A DNA stretch of 64,000 nucleotides from Opisthocomus hoazin (Eukaryota; Chordata; Aves; Opisthocomiformes; Opisthocomidae): contig NC_134418.1 of the NCBI RefSeq assembly GCF_030867145.1, positions 56,953,682 to 57,017,681 of the forward strand, in the 5' to 3' direction. Positions 32,301-47,300 of the stretch are shown here, in pieces (position 1 is the first letter of the stretch; the number at the start of each line of letters is the position of its first letter). A program made the position numbers and the translations under genes. Under the pieces are notes generated by a model that saw only the letters and a program-made list of their open reading frames with translations, was not told the origin of the DNA and did not search any database.

Positions 32301-35300
32301 CAGGTTTCTGCAGAAAAAGTTCAATTGTTTTGAATCAAGATACTATTTGTTTACTTTGACTAAAATGATCAAGGAAAATAAGCCTGTATCTCATGAATAT
32401 TTTGTATGGTGCAGCGAATAGGCTTAAAAATAATTTGATTCCTAGCAGCTTGATACAGTTGTGTTGCTTTATTATTGCTGCTGCAATTTCTGTTGCTTCA
32501 TAAGCTTGCGTACTTCAACCTAAAACAAAGACCCAGCTGTCCTTTCTATTTTAATTTCAAGGACTCAAACTGAATCTTAATGCTTTAAAATTACTCCTTA
32601 AAAAAATTTTGATCAATCAGTTACAATTAAGCACTGAAATTAAATGACATCTGACATAGCAAGGATTCTACCCTCCTGATAACAGTATCAGTGAAACACC
32701 AGTTTGCCTTTCAGGAAGCAGAGGCTAAGAAGCATGTGAGATTTTAACACAAACCAAGCAGGAGATACAGATGTACAACCTAGTTAAAAATTGAGAGTTT
32801 CCCAGTCTCCCAGTGAGTTTATCCTCCAAGGAATAAAAGAAGAAAAAAAAAAAACCACCACCAAACAAGCCACACAGCTGTTTAAAATGGAGAAAAATTT
32901 AAAAAAAAAAAAACAAAAAAACACAACAAACCCAAACCAGAAAAAGCAACAGGACAGGGAGAGCAGTTAACCAAACCCACCAGAAGTTGATAATCACTTG
33001 GACAAGAAGGTAAGTGGCAACAACCTTAGACTCTAGCTAAAACAAATTAAAAAAAAACCCCAAACCCTAAAGCAACCCCAAATCTACCAATGAACAGTGT
33101 TAATATCTTAGTTTCTTAAGTCTGTTGCATATTGCCAAGTACACAACAAATTAAGTTACAGAAGCAGATGTTAGAGTGGTTTTGTAAGTCTCCATCTATC
33201 AATGCTTTTTTTCTTGCCTTTCCCTACCTACTTCAAGATAAGAAAATCACAATTCTTAAAATTCTTTAAAATAACTTTTGTGTAACTAGGAGATACATCA
33301 CTCTACTTTGCACTATTAAGCATTAGGTATATTTTCAGTGTCAATAGTTAGCTTTAATCTCACAGCTACCAATTTTTCTGAGCAGCTATTTATGACATTA
33401 GGAAACAGCTGCCATATTACAATCTATAGCCTTGGATGTACATGCTTTTCATAGGCATTGTAAAAGCCTTTACTTGGCACTTCTAAGAGCTTCATATCTT
33501 TGGCTCTCTGTCAGAAGTAAACTGATACAAAGCGTAGAAAACCTTGTATCACACGCTGCAGGTCATAACTTCAGAACTAGTACAACTTTTATACCACCTT
33601 TAGCTTACCCTATGTCTTTTAAGAATCAAAATGTCAACAGAGTATCTATACACTTTAACACATGGGAATAATTTTAAAACAAATGTTTCTATAACTGATT
33701 TGCTCTAAAAAAAGCTTTTTGCAATTGTAACCATGGAGTTAAATAGTTTAATTATTCTGACAAAACTTCCCTCATTAGTCATGTGCAAGAAAAGATATGC
33801 TGCCTAACAGAGAATAGGACTACTACCAGCTCATATACACTTCTCAAATGCCAGCTATACAAACTTACTTGAGATACAAGTTTGGAGTAAGGTTATGCCT
33901 TCAAAAAAACCAAAAAGGATCCTCCACCCTCAAAAAAGCCACATGCCCAGGCTGACTTGTACATCGTTTTGCAGGCTTATGCACTAGAATGGTTTACTCC
34001 GCAGTTTGATGCTCTCTTGCACATCCATTTCCACAGCAACAGAAAGCAATACGAGAGTACCCTTGCTTGTAACAGAGGTCACTCATGCAACATTTAATCT
34101 GCCTTTATTCATGGATATGTGATAACTACTAGAAGTTATGAGTGAGTGTTCCTACAATTTAGCCAATGCAACTGCTGAAGCGTTTCAGATCTCAGCACAG
34201 TGTACCAATTCTACATCTCAACTAGCACGCTTGGTATATTATTAATAGAGAAAATTAAAAATGAAAAGTGCTGCAAGACTGATTCCTTTCTTAAACATAG
34301 CATTCTTTGAAAATATTTTCAATCAGAGCATTAAACCACAGCAAGCTGAGCTTTCCTCCTGTTTCAAAAACACCTAGCTAGACCATTGCTTCTTTTATCA
34401 TATGCCAACCAAAATACTTTTTTTAGAGCATCACAGTTTCAATCATGAGCATATAAAAATATCTATATACATACACATATATTTATGAAAGGTATTTCAT
34501 GCAAATACGTTTAAGCATAGAACTTGCCAAGAGGTTCATAAACGAAAACACTGCTGTACAGCTAGAAATTATCAGAGCTGCAATAGCTTAAAAAAGTTAA
34601 TGTATTTCTATGTACACCATTTTCTCACATGTGAAAGCCAACTTTTGAGCAACAAATTCTTCCTGAAGACAAACATTTTGATAAACGTACACGCATAGAA
34701 CTCCACCCAATGTGGGAAATACTTGGAGTTAGACTATGTTTTCTTAAACTGAAGTGATGCAGTAATGCTGACCAGAAGACAACTGTTCATCAAGAATTCG
34801 GTGATCCACATAACAGTTGACCTGAGCAGGTCTGGGCTTGTGCTGTGCTGCACAAGTTCCTGGGCCACAGGACAAACCTAGCCAGCTGACAGTAACAGAG
34901 GAGCCTGCAGGCAGCTCCCACGTGGTACCAGCGACTGAGCCACCTGCGCATTCTCACCTTTATGGAAAAGTGTGGCATCAAGTTCTCAACAGGGTTCCCA
35001 TTATCTGTGTGACGTAAGATTATTTACACTATTCTCTCTTTTCAGTGTCAGCTCTAATAAATAGCATTTTAAATGATACTTTACACAGTCTGAGTGCCTT
35101 TCTTACAGGAATCATAATGGACCAGCATCTGCTGATGAAAAACACTTAAAAACACAATAAAGATAACAAAATAACACTGCCAAAGACAGCAAGAAGAAAA
35201 GCCAAATCTGACCGTATCCCTTTCAGGCTCAGAATAAAAAAACCTGACATTTGGGTAGGAGGGAAGCATTCATCAACACACTACATCTGTGATGCTTATT

Positions 35301-38300
35301 TGAGGTCCTAATATGCAGGGTCAGAAACTAATCATTTTCATAGATGAGTGGGAGGTGGAGGAAGTGGGAAAATGGATGAAAATAATCTTTTGAAAAAGTT
35401 TAAATTTGATTAGTTTCTTATTTATGGTCTGAAAAAAATACGGATTTATTGATTTAGTTAAGCGGGAAGAAGTTCAGGTCTTTGGAGACCTGAAAAGTAA
35501 TTTCCTCCCAGACAAACAAACGAAAAACCCCTGATACTTTAAATATTATAGGTTCCTCTCATAAACATGAGATTTCCACCCCCTCCAATCCTCTCCATCC
35601 CCTCCTCCTCCAAAAAAAACCTAAACAAACAAACCCCTACCTCAAGTTCTGATACTTTCATTAAGGGAGGAGCTAGAATCAGGAACTTATTACTCCGTCA
35701 CTTACATTGAGACACTAGGAAAGATGCTTTACATTTGCTTATTGTAACTTGCAAAGTGCAAATACGTTTGTCCATACATTTCAAATGCAGAAATACTTAT
35801 TGAGACTTAAAGAAAGGGGGTAATTTCATACTAAAGTACTACACAACTTTCAAGTTACAGTTCTTTCCCTGTATCTTCCAATTCTTGGCTAATGGTTAAG
35901 TATTTTCAATCCTTTAGTTACACAATCTTTGCTTGCTAACAATAAAAAAGTTTGAATATTACTAATTCAGAAAGTTTCAACAAAAAAATGCAGCCAACTG
36001 AAGTCAGTTTATACTGTTTTATCTGCTTTGGCACTGAGGTTGCCTTGGCATACTTATTTCCTCCAATTTCCCAAATACCCACTTACCAGGAAAACCTTCA
36101 AAAGTGATTCTATCCCCAGGTACTGCCCCGGGTGGGGGAGCCAGAACTTCCACTTTTTCTGGGGAGCTGGCACACATCACCATTGCTTGAGATACTACTC
36201 CTCTCATCTTTGCAGGCTTCAAGTTACAGAGTAGTATTGCCATGCGATTCTGCATCTTAGGGGAAGAAACAGAAGGATGTGAGTACTTAAATGCCACATG
36301 CTTTGGGGGACTCTAATTGTTTCATTATATCAAAAGAATTACAATTAAGAGACCTTAACATGGATGAGAGAAGCACACAACAACAAATGCACAAGTTGTC
36401 TGTTGCAAAAAATGTGCAATTCAGAAATCCAAAAAACAGGTGATGCAATTCACCCGCGTTCCATCTTTACTTGTTCTAGATCACCACTTCAGTCCATTTT
36501 CAGTATAGCACTATTTACCAATTTGTACTTAATTAGAAAAAAACCCCACAAAACAAAAAACACTCCACAAATTAGGCTAGCTCATAGATAAAAATTTCAG
36601 CCTGTGTACTGGAAGCATACAGGTGTATTACATAATTAGCTCACTTGAATCTTATCTTCTTTAATCCAGATTATTTGAATGATTTTTAAGCACTGAAAAT
36701 GGCTGTATATACTGCGCACTGCAATTTGTTAGAGCAAAATAGTAAAACTAGGCTTCTTCCTTTGTTGTTGTATTTTAATAAAAATTATAGTAGTAAAACA
36801 GAAAAAATACACTTCATTGGGTGAAACTGCCACACTTTAGCTCAGAAAACAAACCACACTTTCAAACTGAATAAAAACCAAACCCAGAACATTCTTAAGA
36901 GACAGGCAGAAAGTAAGGAAGCCTTAATTCCCATACTCCCAATGCACATATATGTTTCTCCGTATTTATAGATTTCAGTCTTTGTGCATTACAATATAAA
37001 CTTTAAACAAAACTGCAGGATTAATACTTAATAAACTCATAAGATGGAGTATTCTGAATACTGCATATTTTCCAAGTAGAACTTTATACAAAGGAGAACT
37101 ATAAACTTCCAGAATGAAGCCATTATAATGAAAAGTTGATCTTGCATATGTTTCAGGGCAGCCCACTGACTGAAAATTTCTTAAGTTATTGCTATGGCTA
37201 TAAATAGCCCAAAACACAAGAAATTGCTGTAAGCTCTCAGTGAGTCTAAAATTCAAATTGTAGACATTACCTAGCACTGAATAACAATTAGCAAATGGAT
37301 ATACAGAATAAAAGAAACAAGATTTGTGCATCTCGTACTGAACTTTAGTTTTGACTAACTGGAAAAAAAAAAAATCTACACTTCAGAGCATTGCTTTTTT
37401 TATCGCAGATTATACAGTTGACAAAACCAGACTGCATTAATACAGAAATAGATATCGTTGTCTTCATCAAACTAAAAGGAAGAAAAACCAAACTCATCAA
37501 ATCATTCATTTATCTCCACTCACACTAGTTCAAATATTTATATATACTGCATGAGATTTCTGTATGAGAAGTTGACTACTATCACAAAATTAAGAAGTAT
37601 TTATCAACATTTCAAATATACACATCATCCCATCGCTTTTGCTAGGAAGTATCTTCAAATGCTTTTGAAAAGCTGCTATAATACTAAGACATGTGTACTG
37701 ATTTCACAAATAAACGGTAAGAACCCACAAGGTTAAATAAACATTTTAATAAAATAAAAAGAAAAACCCACACAAAGACAGTCAGCCAAACCCAAAACAT
37801 CATTATTTCAAGGGGGGGGGGGGGCTCTTTTTATTACAAATGGCTCAAACTTTAAACTGTCTTCAGATAAATGACAATTCCCTAAGTACAGAGAAAAAAA
37901 GAAAATGGCCCTAAATAAATGTTTCCCAAAAAAGCAAACTTTTTTAGTTGTTTTTTTTTTTTTAAATTTAAAATTGGTTGTACTAATTTTTACAGAAGGG
38001 TCTTACTGTAATGTTTCCAGAAAACAGGGCTTCAATTACAACAGTAACCCCCCCTATATTTATGTATAATAAATGCGAAGAAAGAGTTGTTTATGAAACA
38101 TCAGGGAATCTGATGTTTGGGTATCATTCTCTCTGCATTGCTCTTATGAGACCTTTTTACAGTAAATGACAAATAGAACCCTGAAATGTGTCAGCTACAA
38201 AGAGTCAGATCCAGTAATTCTACAGATGGCCGCTTTCTGTAACCCCATAAATTAGAGGGACAAAAGAAACAATCTAGTTTTCAAAAGTAATCTTAAAAAT

Positions 38301-41300
38301 AAATTGGAGAGTTTCCTGACAGACCTATAAGACTGAAAAAATGGGAAGAACGCTGACTCCCTTTCCCAGTATGTGAAAAGTTCTATTAGAAATACAAGAT
38401 GCTACTGAAAAGCAGCTGAAGGTGACACATAGACAGTAAGCGTATCTTTCCTTCTGCATTTGCATTATTATCCAGTAAAACAAATTCTGGCTGAGAACAA
38501 TATGGCATATCTCTACAATTAGAAGGGCACAAACAGAAGCAAATTCATGTCTACAGTGAGCTGATAAGCCTTTGGCATCTCAATAAGTGTTCAATACATA
38601 AGTGAGGTGAGAATAAGCAAATGAAATTCAAATGTTATCTTCCTGAAACACTTACAACCTCCACTGGCCCTCCAAAAACCCAATCCTTTTGTTTCAGAAA
38701 TCCAGGAATTTCAAAACTGACAAGTCAACTAGTGAGAAACTGATTTAGTTTCAGCAAAAAATGTTAGTTGCTACAGTTTCTATGATTGGGCACACAGCTA
38801 CCTCACATTCAGAATAAAACAATGCATTTTCCCAACATGCTGGCAGAAACAAGCATGAGAGAGGAGAAAGAAATAAAGCAAAGAAACTAAAATGAGGAAA
38901 AGTTAATCCTGAAGTTTACCATAAAGAAAACCCAAGAGCTTATCCTTGAAGCACAAATATCAAGTTGCTCTTTTTCTTCAGTAATACTTGAAGTTACCTC
39001 TATAACCGATTACCAGTTAACTATCCCTCTACATCTCAAAATGGGATACCATGACAGACTGCAATGGCTAATGAATACGATTTAAAACCAACACAGTGAT
39101 TGCTTTAAAACCAGAGTGAGCTGCAATGCCAACAGCAACAAAAAGCCCTCCTCAATTTATTACATGCTTGTCTGGATCTTAGGTTTGCCAGAAAACATAA
39201 CTTACAAGTCAAAAGCTTGGTCACATAGAAATAGCTATTTGTTTCATATCTGAAAAGAAACACACTAGCATTTAAACTAGCCTTGAAGCATAATACTATA
39301 AAAGTAGAGGGGAAAAAATGGTTTGCTTTAAGAAAGGTGTCTTTACATTACACAGAATGTGTCAATAAGTTTATAGCCACGCTGTAGTCACTGTTCTTTA
39401 CGATTCATAGAAACATGTTTTCCCTGCAGACTACACAAAGAAAATCATAAGATCAAGAGTATGTATAAGGAATATAATTACCATTCTATCTAAGAAAGAG
39501 AAACACAAGTTCCACTACTATTTGCTAATTCTTGGGTGGACAACAGGAACCCTAAAACAATGATCTAGAAAGAAAAAAGATGAAGCCATCTAAGTAGAAA
39601 GAAGAAGTTTCTGCTATAAAAATAAGACTACGTAGTTCATAATAGATACAAATATAATGCATCCTCTCATAATGAATGGTTGTAGCATAGTTTTTCTGCA
39701 GGCTGATGGTGGCCTTGCCTCTTCTTGCCAAGTTTAAGATACGTGCCCTGCATTCTTGATCTCCACTTCTGATTACTGACAGCAGGATCTCTTAAGTTAA
39801 AGGGGTTTCCAGGAGGCAAAAGCCGCAACACTTGAGAATTGTCTGAATTTCAAGAATGATTGCCTGAAAGAGGTATTGATGCTAGGAGCACACAGACATC
39901 CACTTCAAAAAGTCAAATGCATTAGCAAAAAACCTGTCAATTCCTGCTGACATTTCATAGTGTTCTCCAACTGTCCCCAGTTGCTGCTGAAAGGGCTCAG
40001 TACTGCCATGGTCCATTTCATGTTTCAGTACCATATCTCTGTTACTGATGACACACACATCTTTCCATACATGATACCCAAGGGTGCAACTTCTGACTTG
40101 GCTTTACCATCATCAGTGGTGCACAAAACCACAATGTACCACATATAAAGTGGGCATGCAAGAAGTTTTCACACCAATAAACAACTTGCACAGCATACTG
40201 AAATGTTAATGAAGACAAATATTGTGCTTCCTAACCAAAAGTAAAATCAGATGATACAAATACTACAGCCTCAAACATTGCTAAATTACCACATCATACA
40301 CTGCAATCATAAATAGCTGAATTTTTTGTGAATTATGTCTACAGTACTTGATCCATAACATACATTTTTCTTTACATGTATAGCAGTAGTCACATGCCAG
40401 GCCTTCACGTTTTTGAACCCCTCAAAAAACACACAAAGATGGAACCTTTCCCCTAAGAATTTACTGTCCAATAGAGACTTGCCAAAACCAAACACACAAA
40501 CTAACTGTTCCCAATGAACATGCAAGAATGATCTCTAATTCTCTGTCAATGAGTACTTTGGATTATTTTTTCCAGGCAGTGAGCAAGTTAAAGATAAAAG
40601 ACCGTTACTACTGCTGTATTCCGTACACTTCATGTTCATAAGATTATTTAAAAAGGCTTTTAAGATGTTTTTTTTACATGTATTCTTGAGAGCGGACTGC
40701 TAAAAATGAGCAATTTGAATTTTTGCCCACTAAAAATCCAGTAACCGGACACTATCAGGTGATCAGTGCAGAACAGTTACTGTATTCAGTCTTTTTTCTC
40801 AGTTCAATAACTTTCTGTATCATAAGAACAACAATCACAATTTTAATTGCCTCCTACATTTGCAGTCTTACCATGGAGACAGGGCATGAATAGCGATTGA
40901 AAAGGCATTTGAACAAATGTAGCTTTTCCATGCCAAGATCAATTCCTTCATGACTTGCTTTGCAGTTGCTTTACACAACATTGCTTTAAATGCCCAGCTT
41001 GCGTTTGAATGTAGAAGCAGCCTTCAGTCAATTCCTCCCTTCCACTACCCCTCTACAAGAGGTGTGAAATGAAAACATAATCTTGAAGTCTTAGGTTTTT
41101 CAAGACTTACGTAAACCATGCGTATCAAACACAGACGTGTATCAGCTAAAAGAGCATAGAGGCAGACTCTATGCCAAACAAGGAAGTAAAAATACTCCTT
41201 CTGTATTCTACTGTTGTTTAAGCCATTCACTGCCAGCTACGTTAAGTTTACACGCGCTTTGCTTTACTCCATGTCAAACACTTCAATGGGCTATGAAGAG

Positions 41301-44300
41301 AGCTGGAAGGCAAAGGTTTGAAAAGCTTGGATGATAGCAAAAAAGTTGGGGGTTCTCTACTACATACTAGGAAACCTAAAAGGGAGAGTCACATTTGTTT
41401 GGTTTAGGAGTTCAGTGTGTACCAATGGCATCACAGAGGAGTCAGAATAAGATCCCACGATAGAAGCACTGCCAGCAGAAAGGTACTGATTTGGTGTAAG
41501 GGCACTACTCCATTTTCTGGCAAATGTTGTTAAGCATTACTTTCATTTGCATTTTATTTTTGTTTCCATGACTGTAAAAAACTTTAGCAGAATGAAAACA
41601 CATCCTATAAACGATGAAGGTCTTACTATACTTTAGGAAGGGAAAGGCTATCAGTAAATAATTTTGTCAATACCTGATCCAGAGGAACATGTTTCACTAA
41701 ACCGCTGACAACAGTCCTTGGGCTTGCCTCACCAACATCCACTTCTTCAACATACAGAGTGTCTGCATCCGGATGCTTTTCAGCAGTAATAATGCAGCCA
41801 ACACGAAGATCCAGACAAGAAACATCTATGGGTTTTGCATCACTACTACCAGCAGCTGGTTGCTGTTTCTTCTCCTTCTTTTCACCTGTTAAAGAAAGTT
41901 TAGTTCATGAAATAAACATTAAAAAAGCATAAATAATATATACGACTATTGCAACGGAACAGTGAACTGCAATATCACAATTAAGTGTAAATCCAGTGTA
42001 AAACACAAATGAAGAGTAAAAATTTAGCACCTCTATTACTAGCTTCCAGTGGAGAATCACCATACACACTCCAATTGTTACTACAAGTAATTACCACCCT
42101 CGGACAGAGGTGTTTTCTTGCTTCTAAAGTGAAGTCATCCAGAACTTTAAGTGTAGCTAACATGTATGTGACATATACGCTTTGCCAAAGGCCACATCAA
42201 TACACCTGATAGTACTGTTTTAATAGTTAGCAATTACCAGTAAATCTTGCCATGGTGTTTCACCAGCAAAGGGAAACTAGACAATCACAGGTCATCAGGT
42301 TCCCAGGGCTTAACAACAGCTCCTGACTGTGGACAATGCTAAGCCACTGCAATTGCACTGTTACAGTTGCAAAGCAACTCTTCAAGATGACATTAGCTAA
42401 CATTCTTCACTTCTCAAATATACTAGTGTGTGAAAATGCTCATAGCTTACAAGGTTCCACTGATGAGGAGTCTTTATCCCATGGCAATGCAAGGGTTTAT
42501 TATCACCCATACATACTGTATAGTATAAAACAGCAGTGAAGCAACACTCCTCATACACAGCTGCTTATTTAGATATTCTTTTCAAGATGAGCAAGTTACA
42601 TCCAGTTTGTAGGTAAGACTAACCTGTTTAAAAGACATTCAAGATTTGTTTAATGACTAATAATCTCTGGGGGATTAAGAAATGTTTAAGAAGTGCTTAC
42701 TTTGACAAGCAAATTCTGTTATTCTTTTATCCAAGATAACTTACATATTAATGTAAACTAAACTCCCTTCCTTAGGGACCAAAAAAGGAACAGCGGACAC
42801 AACAGGCAATTTGATTAATTTATCATTGCTCTAGTACAGGGTTGAAATTAAATCGTACTTTCAGTAATAAAGAGACAGTATTTTTTAACATAAACAATAG
42901 CTCTTCAAAAATATTTCAGTTCACATATGATGAATAAAAAGCTCTAGTGTTTATGATGGGGTTTTCTTAATCTAATTGTAATTGGGTTACAATTAAGATT
43001 AATAAAACCAGGCACATATACAATACTTGAAAAGAAACTGAAAAAATGCCATAAAAATATTTAAAGTTTTTGGCAGCAATAATGCAGCCATAAGCACGTA
43101 ACACCATTTCAAAGACCTGCCATCTTTATCCTTGGTATCATTCCTCACTGTTCTTCACTTCATGACGTTTCTCTATAATAGTTTGTAGCCAAAAAAAAAA
43201 GTCAGCTTCTAGCACCTTCTTTATTTCACTTTAGAGAAATTGAGTCTGTCACCAAATAAGGAAAAGAGAACACAGCAAGCTTGTCTGTACACAGCATGTA
43301 TGAAGACGCACAGAAAATATCTATTTCAACACTGCAGGCTAAGGAGAGCGCTGCGCTCCTCTGGCCAGTGCAGGAGTCAGCCCAGAATCAATATCCGCAA
43401 AAGCCTCACAGATGAAGTCTGCAAGAAGTGGAACTAAGAACATGAGAGTAACTAGAGAGGCAACAGGTGAGACAGGCGACAGAAAGCAAAGAGATTTGAG
43501 ATGTTCCATAATTTTTTTGAATGTCAAGACTAGAAAAAAAATTTTACATATTGGTTACTCTGATTGTTTAACCATATACCTACAATCAATGTTGAACTCC
43601 ACAGAAATAGCCTGTTCAGGGCTTCTATTTAACATTCATGCTATATTTCACCTTCTTCCAAATACAATCACTGGAAGGAAAAAGTCAAATAGATTGCTTT
43701 CCAAATTTAAAGTACTTATACAAGATGAGGGGAAATACAATACAAGAAAGTTTTATTTTTCCTCACCAACCTAATACCTTAACTGTAGTCACTGAATACT
43801 TGAAGAAAACCGTTAACTGCCTCATATGACATATGGCCTTTGCTTTTATATTGACAGCTCTGTGGAATATTGCTGCGACAAAGGCTGTAGTTCACAAAAA
43901 AAAAAAAAAAAAAATGAAGTAGCTTACAAGCCTTGCGTACAGCTCAGCAGAAAAATAAAAAAGAGATACAGTGCCCTGTAAGCACAATATCCAAACTCTG
44001 AAAAGCTGTACAAATCAATTCATAGCCAATTAATAATAATTTGCATCAAAAAATGATTGTAAAACATGAGTTTAAGTTACAAGATAGGCACCTGTACTTC
44101 CGTGTAAGTGTAACAGATGCTTATGTCTCTTCTTCTATTAAGAGAATTGGTTAAACAGAAGCCAATATAGACAGCTAAAAAAGAAAAACAGAAGTGAAGG
44201 CATCGAGAAACCTACATACCCTTCTCCTGTATTTTCTCCCTGTTGCCAAAACCACATTATGCTATCTGCCTATGTCCTTTAGCCAGTACCTCCTCTTAGC

Positions 44301-47300
44301 CACACCACTTCGCCAGTGTTGACATGTACGGATCTGATCAATTCTGATTGAACTTCATTGCCTGCAAGATTTTTCCAGGAAAAAAAAAAAGCAGCATACT
44401 TACAGGATGCAGAAAACTGCAATTTAGCGCTCTTCCTTTGGTATTACATTATTGCCCTTTGCTTACACTGCTTCCATAGTGGGAAAAAAAAAGTCTAACT
44501 AAGCCTTAGAACAGAAAGCCATCCAGTCTGCCAAAAACTTTTCTAAACTTCACGTCCTCCTTCCCTCCCTGCAACTCCCCTGCCCCTTTTATTTTTTTCT
44601 CCTTTGTGTGTGTGTGTATCTTGGTTTTGCTTTTTGCTCTTGTGGGGTTTTGGGGGGCTTGGTTTTTTAAATTTATTTATTTATTTATTTATAGTAAGGG
44701 AGTTCAGTCAGATTAAAAGAAATATGGTATGTACCCCATGTAATTAAGAACCTGTAGCTTACTTGATGGCCTTCATTAGCTTGAAATACCTCCAAGATCT
44801 TAAGAGACAGCACATGACTCTTCCTACTGTGGTTGGACAAACTGGTTTCTTCTGTGCGCAAAATTATGTAAAAGCACTTCCATAAAATTAAATGCCTTAA
44901 CTGTCTATCACAGTTAAGAAAACTGAAGTACCTTTTTTTTCTATTTTTTCCTTCTTTTTCTTTTCTTCATCTTCACCTTTCATTTGATCTTTGGAATCAG
45001 GAGATGAAGCAACTGCTGTAGGTTGTGGAACATCTTCTGAAAATGAAGCTGTAGAAACGGTTGTACCAGGAGGAACTGCAATCTGTTTTACTGAAATTAA
45101 AACCAAAAAAGTTAGAAGGGGTACCAGAACTTTGAACACTGACATTTTAAACTTCCAATGTAAATGAGAAAGAACACTGAAAATTTTGCTTAAAATATCT
45201 GAATCACAACCGTTGAGTCAAATACAAGAAAATGTATAGGCAAACACCACCACTTTTTGCAGTTTATTTCAACATCTAGCTGTCTTTACTACTAACTCTT
45301 CATTTCTCATTTGCGTTTGTCTAGTTTCAGTTTCTAGCTACTAGCTCTTGTCGTACTGGAGACTATTCTGCAATTTTCTAAGCCGAAAATCATTTTTATA
45401 TTGTATACAGACAACTCCTCAAGTCTTTTTTCTAACTAACTAAAGAAACTGAGCCTCAATAATCACATTCTAGGAAATAATCTGCAGCCCTAAAATGAAC
45501 TATGGATTCCCCACTTCCCTTCCCTAAATTTTCCACAATACCTTCATATTTCCTTTTAAACTGCTGATACAGAATTCCGGACATTATCTCACTATCCATC
45601 TTAGCAGACGAAAGCATAAGGAATCACCCCCCTTCTACATTCTGCTCTCCTCAAGAACCTCATCAGGGCTTTTTACTGAATCATTGTACTGGGTAAGCAT
45701 CAGAGTGCTAGACAACATCATCTAGGCTCCCTTACCCACAAAAGGTTACACCAGATGATCTTTCGAGGTCCCTTTCAACTTCAGCTGTTCTACTCTTCTA
45801 TGATTAATTACTGTTTGAGAAATTCCTCTACTGTCACTACTATATAGTTGCCCATTCTGGGCTCTAAACTGAGCATGATGTCTATGGTATGGAATATTTC
45901 CACTGGCCAGCTTGGTTATCTGTCTGGCTATGCTTCCTCCCAGGTCTTGCACATCTGCTCATTAGCTGAGTATGAGAAATTGGAAAAAAGTCCTTGATTT
46001 CATAGCAACAACTGAAAATACCAGTGTTCTCAACATTCTTCTACTAAATGCAAAACACAGCAGCTCCTGGGAGGAAAATTAACTCTACCCCAGTCAAAAC
46101 TAGGACATGTGTCCACCTAATTTCTGTGCTCAACTACTTAATACTGTCAAGCCTAACATACACTAATTAAATTCAAAAGCAAAGGTATGAATTTAGCCTT
46201 ACTACCTTTTAGATAAACTAGCTAAAGGAAGATGCATGTCAAGCCAAATATTAATTTCCTAGTCCTTTCTTATCTAGGAAAAATCTACATATCTCGAGAC
46301 TTCTCTCTCAAGCATAACAGACATTCTGTGAAATACCCTATACCTGTCAAGAATTGCTGCAGGCTAACAGACAATGGAGAAATATAAACTGATCATCTGG
46401 TTTAGTACATGAAAAGGCTTTGTTCATACCCGAAGGAGAAAAAGAAGTCTCTGAATTTCTAAAATGCTAGTCTTTTTGAAGATTGAATCTGTTGTTTCAC
46501 CAGTGAAACATTCAATAGGGTTGAATGCTAGCGTCCAGCTACACTGGACGCTGTCTCACCCAATTTGCTGTACTGGCAGCATGGGTAAAAATAGTAATCG
46601 CTGTTGAGGACGGAAGAGGTTTCCTTTGGAAATAATTTTAAAGACAACGTGCTGTATCTGAAACATTTCAATTTTGTTTTTTCTCCTTTGTTTTTTAGTA
46701 CGAATTATATAACGGTGGTGCAAGCTGAACAGAACTACACAGAGGAGTGCAAAGAAGGAAAAACAGTGCAAAGAAAGGCTGATCTTACTAAAGTATGGAA
46801 TCAAAATTCAAAACACATTGTTTCTAGTTTTATGTTACCAGAGATTCTCTGTAAGTTACTGCCCATCCGTACTTTGATCTATGGCTTGATTTTCCATCAG
46901 GATTTTTCAAGTTGTTCTGGATTAAATACTCAAGAGTATCAAGAAGTGTTAGACATTCAGCAATTTCTAAGGTATTATCAGGAGTTACTGTCATCAGTCA
47001 AAATCAGGGCTTATTATGAAAGGCACTGTACATAAACCATACAAAGACCAGTTCCATGACTGATTAAGATTTGGCGTATGTACCTGTTAGGCTTCCAGCT
47101 TACTAAAATACGTTGGAAGTAACTTGTTATAGGCATGGAACATAGACAAATCCAGAGTTTGTAAGAAATGCCAGAGTGTCACATTTAGAAAGATAAAAAT
47201 CAAGAACAATTAAGACCGTACAAAAAATGATCAAAACTAGAGCTATGTTGTACGAAGACAGGACTTTTTTCCTACCTCCATTTCGAATTTCTGCCTGAAT

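Noticed and set aside
46604-47035. A 143-codon plus-strand frame in AIMP1 intron 3
   Set aside because: No domain, antisense to a well-supported intron, and no splice or promoter signals.
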